Origin: Trichosporon coremiiforme | Lineage: Eukaryota; Basidiomycota; Tremellomycetes; Trichosporonales; Trichosporonaceae | Reading direction: 5' to 3' | Assembly (NCBI GenBank): GCA_039545355.1 | Contig: BCJJ01000006.1 | Location: 992,001 to 1,056,000, forward strand | DNA length: 64,000 nucleotides | Shown: positions 56,181 through 64,000 of the stretch, in pieces | Layout: every line of letters starts with the position of its first letter | Position numbering within the stretch: position 1 is the stretch's first letter | Notes under the pieces: generated by a model | What the model was told of the DNA's origin: nothing | The model's input: only the letters and a program-made list of their open reading frames with translations | The model's database searches: none | Position numbers and translations under genes: made by a program

Positions 56181-56930
56181 ACATGCAGCACATGCAGCAC
56201 ACAAGCGCCCAGCAAGGAAACCAGGAACGCATTACGATGGGGGCAACCGCAGCTACAGGCCAGCTGGGCTCTGGGCCAGCTTTGGGCCGAGCAACGCACG
56301 ACCTTCCAGCCAGCGTAGCGTAGCCAACGGGCTTTGTCTTCCCTCGTTCACTCGCTGGCCCCAGCCTCAGAGCCTCCTGTCTCCTGTGCGCCAGCGCCAG
56401 CGACGCCGCACTCTCACTCACACACACACACATCACTGGTCATTGCGACTGGCGAACAAGACATCCTTTCTCACATCCTCATCACCACCAGACTGACCTG
56501 TTATACCCCCCATCGGGTTCGACCTCGACCCGACTCTGTCACCCGCTTCGCCCAGTCCGCACCGCCTCACCCACCACGTTTCCAGTCCATCCGACGTACG
56601 CTCCCTCCTCACAACTCAACACTCACATTCTTGCATTGCCGGCTCACGCTGCCGGCCATCTCGCTGCCTGTCCCGCAGTCCGTCAGCCAGCCCGACCTCG
56701 ACCTCACCGTCGGATCGTCCCTGCCAGCACTGCACACGTCGAGCTTTAGTCGGAACCACTCTGCACCGACCTCCCGGCCAGACTCAGCAGAGTCAGTGCC
56801 AACACGCTAGTCTGCCGCCGCAGCGCTAGCCCGCCGATCCTCGAACGCTGCTGCAGCGCACTCGCATCCCCAGCGTCGACTCTTCCTTCTCTCCTCCCCA
56901 TCTCCCACTCACCCTCGCCACTCATCCACC

Positions 56931-59347
56931 ATGGGGGACAACACGCGCTACGGCAACCCGTCCGAGTTCGACATCGACCTGCACTCGATCTACGCCGCGT
57001 ACCTGTGAGTCTGCTTTTAGGCTCGAACCTGCGTCAGGTCTGGCGCGAGCCAAAAACATTCAGCGGACTAGGCGGCTTAACCCCGATCAGTGAGACAAAC
57101 AGGCTGACGCTCCCCCCAGTGGTGACTTTGACGCGCAAAACATTGACTGGTGGGATGCGTCGTGGGGCGGGTACTTTCGCTCGTTCAACGACTTTCTCGG
57201 TTTCGGCTGGGAGGCCATGGGTAAGTCTTCCGCTGTTCTTTGTGCGAGCGCGGTCTTGTCAGCAACAGCGACGCACAGACAGGCTTGGTTCAGACGTGCT
57301 GGCTAACCCGCAGTCATTGTCGACCTGCACACCGGCCGCGCGCACATTGCCGCTCGCGCTGAGCAGATCGCCCTGTTCGCACGTATGATCAAGACTCGGT
57401 GAGTTGCTTCCTCTGCAGCTCAACTAACGACAGTTTCGGTGAGACGCTCGACCGGGAACCGCCATCACTGCTCCCCCTGACCCCGGCCCCGGCACGTAAT
57501 CGCACGCTGCATCGCGTCGTCAACATTCATGACATTGCGGGCTACAAGAAGCTCTCGACGACGATGGCCCCGGCCGAGCTGTCCCACCTCCGCGCAAGGG
57601 TGCGCGCCGGAGAGCCGGGCGTGATCGGCGCGCTCTTCCACGCGGGCTCACCAGACCCCGACGCGTACGCCGCCACGGCAGGTGTCCGCACGAACGGACA
57701 GGGGTATACCTGGGCCTGTCTGCGCACTACGTGGTGGGACCGCGGAGGTCCGCCCCAGGGATACGTCCCCGGACACGGCCGCACTGTCATGGCTAAGCCC
57801 GGACAGGGCGGCAAGGCGCTCATCCTCGAGCTCGGTCTCGCCGCGCTGCGCTGTGCGAACCTGCGGGCTGTCGTGAGTTGTTCATTGCGCGGCCTTAACT
57901 GACTCCAGGACGTCTGGCCTCCCATCCCGGACAAGAACTACCGTAAGGCGCACTACGTGATTGAAGAATGGGTGGACAAGGTGAGCTCGTCCAAGTCTGA
58001 CCCAGCTAACCCCAGCGTATGAACACGGAGCGGCCCAACTACCCGCGCGCGTTTGGTTTCGGACGGAGTGCGTTCGTGTCGGAGAAGAGTGTCGAGCGCA
58101 TCGTTGATGCGTCCCTCGGAGCACTCGCGTCGCACGACTCGGAGGGCGGAGCGAACACGCTGGTGCTGCTCAGTGTCGGCGAGCCGCAGCCGATCCCGTT
58201 GCCGGCGACGACGACGTTGCAGCAGAACATTCTGCAGCTCGACGTGTTGCAGCTCGAGTTTGCCCTCCTGCAGCAGGCGCAGAGGCAGGGTGTCCCTGGT
58301 GTCGGCGACCGTCGTCAGCCACTTGGATCATTGCGCCAGCTGCTGCATCACCTGCAGATCCCTGTCGCGCCGCACGCGCCGCTCGGCAACGCGGGCAACG
58401 AAGCGTTCTACACGGTCCTCGCGTTCCAGAAGCTGCTCATGCGCGACACACGGCTCCCCGACCAGCTGTTCCAGCAGCCCGCGTTTGCCCAGCCCGCCGA
58501 GTACTTTGTCCCGCCCGCGATGCCGGCGTTCGCGCCCGCCCCGTACTCTCCCTTCAACTCGCCCGGAGCCGCTCTCCCGATGCCGCCCCCGATCCGCGAC
58601 GGCAGCCGTAGGGGGTCTAGCTCGTCGTTGAACCGGTTCTCGCTCCCGCCGATCGACCTCGAGCCGCCTTCCTTTCCGGGACCCATGAGCCGTCAGAACA
58701 CCGGGGATAGGGCCCCGCGACCGATGACGATTGCGGACGAGATACCGTCTCCGGGAGGCTCGCGTCAGCCTGGACGCGGCACGGCGAACGGCAATGGTTC
58801 AGCAGCGTCGTCCACGACCGGCATTCCCCGCTCGCAAACGGTGTACTGGGACGAAGCCAAGTACTCTGAGGGCGGGAAGCGGCCTCCAATGGCGACTGGC
58901 CCACGCCCCAGTGCTAACGGTACGAACCTGAGCGGTTCGCGCGGCCCGAACCCACCTAGCAGTCTGCGGCACTCGGCGCTGTTCCCCGGCAACATGGCGG
59001 GGTCGCGCTCGGTCTCGTTCCACGAAGGTCACGGCAACGGCGCGCACAGCGGAGGTGCGTCCACGATCCGGTCCCAGGACTCGGCCAACGGTTCCGGCGG
59101 CTTTTCGCGCACGAACAGCGGCTCGGTGCTCCAGCACACGCGCGGGTCCTCCGCGTCGGGCAACTCGGGCAGCGGCTCGGCGTCTGCGTCCTCGGGATCA
59201 GGCGCGACCAGCGAGGCATCTCTGACTAAACCCCAGAACCAGGAGGAGCCGGACAGAACAAGCAACGATCGCGCAGTGAGGAAGATGAAGAGTGAGAAAA
59301 GCGTGAAGCATCTTGCCGGGGCGTTGGCGAAGTTTTGGGTCGACTAG
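56931..59347 (+). CDS. Gfd2/YDR514C-like RNase H-fold protein with disordered tail
   Basis: Encodes 700 residues in exons 56931-57004, 57120-57220, 57314-57398, 57434-57872, 57909-57980 and 58016-59347. The start ATG sits in a CCACCATGG context. Residues about 120-410 resemble the Gfd2/YDR514C family, which has an RNase H/DEDDh-like fold. Telling pieces are KALILELGLAALRC, KAHYVIEE with a following N-rich stretch, FGFGRSAFVSE and, most strongly, LGNAGNEAFYTVLAFQKLLM. Yeast Gfd2 is a multicopy suppressor linked to mRNA export. The first acidic catalytic residue of the family is not obvious, so enzymatic activity is doubtful. The last 270 residues are Ser/Gly/Pro/Asn-rich and probably disordered, ending in a basic patch (VRKMKSEKSVKHLAG). 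The N-terminal 85 residues are Trp/Asp-rich (NIDWWDASWGGYFRSF). The family assignment is from motif memory and moderately secure. Confidence 0.7.
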
Positions 59348-60924
59348 AGCCCGAGAAGCCCGAGGAGTCCGAGTCGCCGCAGGTGACGAGGGCCACAGAG
59401 GCGGTGCTCGCCTGAGATCTCCGTACGAGACCGAAGGAGCACCGGACCTCTCGCAATCCCGATCTCGACCAGCGACCAGCGACCACGACCACGACCGCAT
59501 CCCGCACGCCCGACGCACCGATCGCTCGTTCACGACCACACGCACATGTACTTTATCCCATCCCAGCACGCATCCGTACCCTGGCCCTTACATTCTCACC
59601 ACACATTCATCACTGGACACTACACTCTCCATATGCGGACAATACAGTCGCCTGAATAATCCTATGTGTCTGAGCCATGCATGATGTCACGGCAATGTCG
59701 AGTGGGAGCGAAGCGAGCGCGCGCGCGTGAAACAGCCACTTGGCGAATACAAACGAGGGAGCAGACTGAAGATGGGCGAGCGGCGGGTACTGCACGCGGG
59801 TACTGAAATTGAGGCGAGCGAGGAAAGGTACTGAAGATGGCCGAGTGGTGTAATTGAGAGCAAGTGAAGCGGAGATGAGCGAAGGGACTGGGGAGGGGAT
59901 CCTGTCGAGGCGCATGAATACATTGTTGCAGATCTGGGCAAGCCCCCCGTTCATGCATTTTGCTTTATGAGCCCATGTTCACACGTATTCAACTTGGGAA
60001 GTGTGAGGTCATCATTTTTTGCTTGCTGCGCTGCTTAACTTGGTTTTTACTTGCATCATTGCATCCCTGCATCCCTGCAAGAGTCCAGCTGCAATCGAGA
60101 TTGCAGTTGCTCGGACCCGCGCACATCCGCACGAGGCCCCCGGATACGGCCCGAGGAATGACATCTGCGTCCCGGTGTGGAGCTGGGTGTGGGGTGGTTC
60201 TCGGGTGCCGAGGGCCGGTGTTCCGGGGTGCCGGGATGACCGGGGTGCCAGGATGACCGGTGTGCAGGTGTGCCGGGGTGGCGGTGTGCGGGATGCTGGG
60301 GTGAGGTGAGGTCGGTGATCGGGCAAGTGTTCACGTGAGATTGGGACGGTGGGTGAGTGTATTTTGGGCTCTTTGGGTTCTGGCAGGGACGGAAATAACT
60401 CTGGGAAGTGGACCCGTGGACCCCTGGACCCGTAGACTCGTGGACCTGGAATGCCACGAGTGTGCCAGTGTGCCAGTGTGCCAGTGTGCCAGTGTACAGG
60501 TGGGTGCCGGATTTGGTCAGGTGTCGATCCTCTCAGGCTTATGCATCGGGGACGAGCCGACCCTGCGCAAAGGTGTCCAGATGCGGAAGGACGTTTCTAG
60601 TTTCAGAGCCGTTAAGCTCAGCCAAAGGCAAAGGGAGAGGCTGGGATCAAGGAAGAAGCACAGGGAAGACCGAGGTCGAGGTCAGGAGGGAAGCCGGAGG
60701 AAAGCCGGAGGAGAGCGGATGTCAGGCTGCTGCTTCTGTTCGTGTCGGGCCTGATTTTCTTTGTGGCGCCCGCAGCCTGCTTCTAGACCAGCTCCCAGCC
60801 GCTGCAATGGCTGCAACGGAACGTCGTGCGGCAAGTGCTCGACCTAGGGATACAATACATTCAGACTATCCGAAATCCTTTCGCCCCCCCTCTCCCAACC
60901 AAATCCTCTCCTCTGCACTCGTGG
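59348..60924. other. Intergenic region between convergent genes
   Basis: This 1.6-kb stretch contains the 3' flanks of the Gfd2-like gene and the coiled-coil gene. It includes a G/T-rich low-complexity tract at about 60170-60310 and a TGTGCCAG array at 60460-60496. No coding region could be supported. Confidence 0.45.
60460..60496. repeat. Tandem repeat TGTGCCAG
   Basis: At least four consecutive perfect copies of an 8-bp unit lie in the spacer after the Gfd2-like gene. The unit shares the CCAGTGT core with the array at 56156. Confidence 0.75.
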
Positions 60925-61917
60925 CTAGTCAACACTAGACTGGCTCCCCTGCGCCTCCAGCGACTCCAACCCGCTCAGCCTACCTCTGGCAATCTGAACG
61001 CATAACGTCAACCGCGCATTAGCCAGCTTCATAGCATCAATCTCGCCCCTGAGCCTCTCGTTCTCCGAGGCCAGCGCGTCGCTTTCCTTGTCGGCACGCC
61101 CGTACTCCGATTCCATGAATGCGAAGCAGGTCTTGAGCGCTATGAGCTGCTCGTCTGTCTTCTCTGCCTGAGTGGGCTGGGTGGCTGGAGCTTGGATGTT
61201 TGGCGCAGCCGGAGGAGAGTTGCCCGCAGGTTGTGATGGTGGGGGTGCTTGGGTGTCGGGAGGCGGCGGGGGCGGAGAGTTGCGCTCCCCGTTGGCTTGA
61301 CTGGGCTCTGCTTGAGAAACATCTGGGGGAGAGGGCGGGGCTGCTGGGCCATTCGTCACCACAGGCGGGGCAGTAGATGCTTGAGCTGCGCCCGGTGTAT
61401 CGGTTGACTGCGCCTGTGTGGTGGCGGGAGCAACAGTTGGCGCCGCTGATTGAGATGCACTTGCAGACGTCTGCGAAGCGCCCGGTGCAGGAGCGGGGAC
61501 GTCCTCACCTGTGCCGTTGGGCGTAATCGAAGCAGCATGGATTAAAGCGTTGGCTGCAGGAGCTGCGGTGGAGTCGTTTGCTACCGCTCTCGGCGCACCT
61601 GCAGAAGCATCCTCGTGCACGTCCATGGCAGCGGCAGGTTGTCGAGTCAGACTGGTCAACTCCTCTGTCTGCTGTTCGCTCTGCGTACCCATCTGCTGCT
61701 CCATAGTCCGCGCCTGCTGAGTTTGAGTTTGCAACTGCTCTGGCTGGGACCCATGACCGTTCTCCTGCGCCTGCTCCACGGGTCGCGTCGGTCTTGCAGG
61801 CGTCGGAATCAGCTCGCGGAGCATGCGCAGTTGCCCTTCAAGCTCGGCGAGACGGACGGCGCATGGCCGCATGCGGCGGGCAAGCTTCGTGGTAGAGATA
61901 CATGTATGATACAACAA
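60925..61917 (-). CDS. Q/P/A-rich protein with terminal coiled coil, unknown
   Basis: An open frame of up to 330 residues. I do not recognise it. It opens with a short Leu-rich helix (RLAELEGQLRMLREL), followed by about 200 residues of Gln/Pro/Ala/Thr-rich sequence with proline runs, probably disordered. The C-terminal 75 residues form a coiled coil (MESEYGRADKESDALASENE then RLRGEIDAMKLANARL). The layout resembles small transcription or scaffold proteins. The start is uncertain. The first ATG is at 61917, an internal ATG is at about 61872, and an upstream exon joined by an acceptor near 61880 cannot be excluded. A decayed relative of the C-terminal coiled coil lies immediately upstream. Confidence 0.6.
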   Translation of the reverse strand: MLYHTCISTTKLARRMRPCAVRLAELEGQLRMLRELIPTPARPTRPVEQAQENGHGSQPEQLQTQTQQARTMEQQMGTQSEQQTEELTSLTRQPAAAMDVHEDASAGAPRAVANDSTAAPAANALIHAASITPNGTGEDVPAPAPGASQTSASASQSAAPTVAPATTQAQSTDTPGAAQASTAPPVVTNGPAAPPSPPDVSQAEPSQANGERNSPPPPPPDTQAPPPSQPAGNSPPAAPNIQAPATQPTQAEKTDEQLIALKTCFAFMESEYGRADKESDALASENERLRGEIDAMKLANARLTLCVQIARGRLSGLESLEAQGSQSSVD

Positions 61918-61929
61918 CAGTCACTACTC

Positions 61930-62073
61930 GGGCATCACCCCCATCGCGGCCAGGTGCACGTGCAGGGCGGCATTCTCCAACTCCAGGTCCTCCCGTTCCT
62001 TACGCATAACATCCCCCTCACGCCGGAGTGCGTCCCTCTCCTTCTCTATCGACAGCTACTCCTCCTCCATGAA
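61930..62073 (-). pseudogene. Decayed copy of neighbouring coiled-coil C-terminus
   Basis: On the minus strand a frame reads RCLRFMEEE, then an in-frame TAG (62056-62058), then LSIEKERDALRREGDVMRKE and REDLELENAALHVHLAAMG, ending at a TAG near 61930. This aligns in order with the end of the adjacent protein (TCFAFMESEYGRADKESDAL, then ASENERLRGEIDAM and LANARLTL). The shared positions are Cys, Phe-Met-Glu, Lys-Glu-x-Asp-Ala-Leu and Glu-Asn. The stop falls near the Glu/Tyr position. I read it as the surviving 3' end of a tandem duplicate with a nonsense change. A real but differently spliced gene is possible. Confidence 0.5.
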
Positions 62074-62627
62074 GCGCAAGCAGCGACGATCGCTGGCGCA
62101 ACACTAGCGTGCACATGGTCGTTATTATGCGTGTGACTGTTCACTGACGGGTCTATCACACCGTTTTACTGGTTGGGCAGGATGCGGCAGAGGCTAGGCA
62201 AAGGCAATCGACCATATGGGATCGGCACCAAGCTCAAGGCAACCCACCCCATATCAGCCTCGACCACAAGTTCCAGTTCGGCCCCCACATTCGCATCTGC
62301 CCACCATCTCACTTCACAATGTACAAACGTAAATGAAGTTTGTGACATCCCAAGCCCGCAAACTGAAACGCGTCGCCCTCACGACAAGCTGACGTCATGC
62401 ATGTTGCCTCGTCGCCCTGACTTGAGCAGCTCATTGACAGCACTGACCACACCCCTAACCTCAGCGGTCCCCTTACTTGCGAGAGACCGCAAGAAGTCAA
62501 GGTGGACACATTGTTCTTCGTTCTATGTTCTACAGGGCTTAGATTAAGGGTTAGATTAGTTGTCGCCGTAGGCGCCAATGGGAGCCCAGGACGCATCGCC
62601 GTTGGCGATCTCATCCTCGGCGTCGCG
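62074..62627. other. Intergenic region with no visible gene
   Basis: This 0.55-kb stretch lies between the decayed coiled-coil copy and the end of the Gly/Ala-repeat gene. It may contain the lost 5' part of the decayed copy, but I see no coding evidence. Confidence 0.4.
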
Positions 62628-64000
62628 CTAGGCCACGGCATCGCCGGTCGAGTCAGACGAGGAGGCGCCGGCGGCGTCGGCCATGTCAGCGTTGGCGTCG
62701 GCCGAGTTGGAGCCCGCGGTGCCGGCAGAGGCGCCAGCTGCACCAGCGGGGGCGGGCTTGGAAGCGGCAGCCGAGGCGACAGCGGAAGCAACACCGGCGG
62801 CAGAAGGGGCGGAGGAAGCAGCTCCGCCCGCGGCGCCGGCGGCACTGCTGGGCGCAAAGGCACCCGAGGGGCTGGTCACGGCGTTGCTGGCGGAGCTAGC
62901 GGTAGGAGCGCCGGCGGCACTGGCAGCGCCTCCAGTGGTGCCGTTCGTGGCCCCGGTACCGGCACCAGTGCCGGTGGAGCCCATGCTGTCCGTGTCATCC
63001 ATGGAACCGGAGCTCGAGCCACCAGTCGAGGCAGACGAGCCGCCAGTCGAGCCACCAGTCGAGGCGGAGGAGCCACCAGCAGTCGAATTGGCGGCATCAG
63101 CAGGACCAGCACCACCGCTGACGGTCTCGAAGATGGGGATCTGCTCGTAGACGAGGGGGAGCCAGTTTGCCTGGTCGGGGGAGATCATGACCTCGGCGCC
63201 GTTGCTGTACGGCTTGCGAGCGGAGATGCAACCGCTGGTCATGGCGCTCGAGGCCTGAGTGCACAGGTACTTGTTCTGCTCGATTACCCAGGTGTTACTC
63301 GCCTGGGTGGCCGGATCGCCCTTGCCACACGGGGTCAGGTTGACTCCCCCCGTGGTCGAAACGGACAGACACAGGTCCTCACGGCCGACGATGTAGAACT
63401 GCTCGCCGCTCTGGCTCTGATGCCATAATTGGTTTGTGTTGTGCTCGAAGTACTGCCAGAGCTGGATGGGGTTGTTCAGACCAAGGATAGAATCTTTGTT
63501 GTCGAGCACAAACTGCGTGCCATTGATTCCAATGGGTCCGGGACCTAGGCGAGTGGGTTGGTTGGCACCGCCACCAGCACTAGCACCCCCCGTCCCACCA
63601 GCGCCACCCGCACCTCCACCGGCACCTCCAGCTCCTCCAGCACCACCGGCACCTCCAGCTCCTCCAGCACCACCGGCACCTCCAGCTCCTCCAGCTCCTC
63701 CAGCATCACCAGCACCTCCAGCACCGCCAGAGCCAGTGCCGGCGCTAGGTCCAGCAGAGCCAGAAGAGCCAGCAGAGCCAGTAGCGCCAGCAGAGCCAGC
63801 GCCGCCGACGGAGCCAGTGGCGCCCGCAACGCCGGACTGCATGGCGGCGCCACCCGCGGCCGACATGGGAGGTTTGGCGTCAGGCCCAGCGGATCCAGAC
63901 ATGGAAGGAGGGTTGGCTTCGGCGACCTTGGACGAGACGGCAGCAGGAGGGGTCATGGGTTTGCCCGAGTCGGCGTCGGCGGTACCGTGAGGCGTGGCGG
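62628..64000 (-). CDS. Gly/Ala-repeat protein with beta-trefoil-like segment (partial)
   Basis: The frame is open from the right edge of the window to a TAG at 62628, so the 5' end is missing. Visible sequence is about 456 residues. The first part is Ala/Pro/Ser-rich, followed by a long Gly-Gly-Ala repeat tract (nt about 63590-63730). The middle (nt about 63130-63540) is a more complex folded-looking segment (GINGTQFVLDNKDSILGLNN, LWHQSQSGEQFYIVGREDLC and a WVIEQNKYLC piece). The repeated Leu-Trp, Cys-Leu and Gln-x-Trp-like spacing resembles a ricin-B-type beta-trefoil carbohydrate-binding fold; this is only a fold similarity. The C-terminal 170 residues are Ser/Ala/Gly-rich with no hydrophobic GPI-type tail. 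A secreted or wall-associated protein is plausible, but no signal peptide is in view. Confidence 0.65.
   Translation of the reverse strand, partial: ATPHGTADADSGKPMTPPAAVSSKVAEANPPSMSGSAGPDAKPPMSAAGGAAMQSGVAGATGSVGGAGSAGATGSAGSSGSAGPSAGTGSGGAGGAGDAGGAGGAGGAGGAGGAGGAGGAGGAGGAGGGAGGAGGTGGASAGGGANQPTRLGPGPIGINGTQFVLDNKDSILGLNNPIQLWQYFEHNTNQLWHQSQSGEQFYIVGREDLCLSVSTTGGVNLTPCGKGDPATQASNTWVIEQNKYLCTQASSAMTSGCISARKPYSNGAEVMISPDQANWLPLVYEQIPIFETVSGGAGPADAANSTAGGSSASTGGSTGGSSASTGGSSSGSMDDTDSMGSTGTGAGTGATNGTTGGAASAAGAPTASSASNAVTSPSGAFAPSSAAGAAGGAASSAPSAAGVASAVASAAASKPAPAGAAGASAGTAGSNSADANADMADAAGASSSDSTGDAVA

Larger units (their letters stand above)
53539..56930. other. 3.4-kb region without a recognisable gene
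   Basis: Open frames on both strands are short, overlap each other and lack domains. There is an 11-base G run near 53568, a GCAGAGCGT-type 9-bp repeat at 54052-54109, a CCAGTGTC repeat at 56156-56180, a CA repeat near 56420-56430 and a C/T-rich leader from about 56440 to the next start codon. The last few hundred bases are probably the promoter and 5' leader of the Gfd2-like gene. The rest could hold a non-coding transcript, but nothing in the sequence proves it. Confidence 0.45.

Noticed and set aside
63130..63540. Reading the trefoil-like segment as a toxin
   Set aside because: Ricin-B-like folds are general carbohydrate-binding modules. There is no toxin catalytic domain in view, so only fold similarity is claimed.
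62502..63990. Plus-strand frames rich in Gly, Pro and Ala opposite the Gly/Ala-repeat gene
   Set aside because: The minus frame has a structured middle segment and a single long reading frame. The plus frames are complements of GGA repeats.

Overview
This window is nuclear DNA from a GC-rich filamentous or yeast-like fungus, most likely a basidiomycete of the Tremellomycetes and perhaps Trichosporonales. The evidence is many very short introns (mostly 34-60 nt) with GTGAGT/GTAAGT-type donors, a CTAAC or CTGAC branch site a few bases before the acceptor, G/C-ending codons, and tightly packed eukaryotic housekeeping genes. Species level is inference. There are no rRNA, tRNA, CRISPR or transposon features I can support. 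Eight unresolved bases (N) lie in the NOT1 gene, so this is a draft assembly.

Layout. 1-2321 is a long pyrimidine-rich leader or promoter. 2322-4996 (+) is a Zn2Cys6 transcription factor. 5876-12421 (-) is one 6.5-kb exon for a 2181-residue disordered, coiled-coil protein that I cannot name. 13922-14639 (-) is the exon-junction-complex protein Y14/RBM8A, divergent from a monothiol glutaredoxin of the Grx3/4 type (15093-16096, +). 17154-23978 (+) is NOT1, the CCR4-NOT scaffold. 24743-25752 (+) is the splicing factor YJU2. 25975-27546 (-) is a membrane-anchored M19 dipeptidase, divergent from the REX4 exonuclease (27837-29244, +). 29351-30233 (-) is the GINS subunit PSF3. 30586-45517 (-) is midasin/MDN1 (4937 residues). 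46215-47997 (-) is an FG nucleoporin of the Nup54/Nup57 family, divergent from a KHDC4-like double-KH protein (48257-49644, +). 49972-51634 (-) is a mitochondrial dicarboxylate-type carrier, divergent from an unrecognised multi-pass membrane protein (52609-53538, +). A gene-poor 3.4 kb follows, then a Gfd2/YDR514C-like protein (56931-59347, +), a Q/P/A-rich coiled-coil protein (60925-61917, -) with a decayed copy of its C-terminus next to it, and an incomplete Gly/Ala-repeat protein with a beta-trefoil-like segment running off the right edge (62628-64000, -).

Taken together, about half of the genes act on RNA or ribosomes: Y14, NOT1, YJU2, REX4, MDN1, the nucleoporin, the KHDC4-like protein and perhaps the Gfd2-like protein. 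They are on both strands with ordinary spacing, so I read this as eukaryotic gene density rather than an operon-like system. The exon models were built by hand from splice signals and checked for reading-frame closure. The most striking structural observation is a set of microexons (8, 12, 12 and 15 nt) in three conserved genes. Each is needed to restore a conserved protein sequence or the reading frame, and simple ORF finding misses them.
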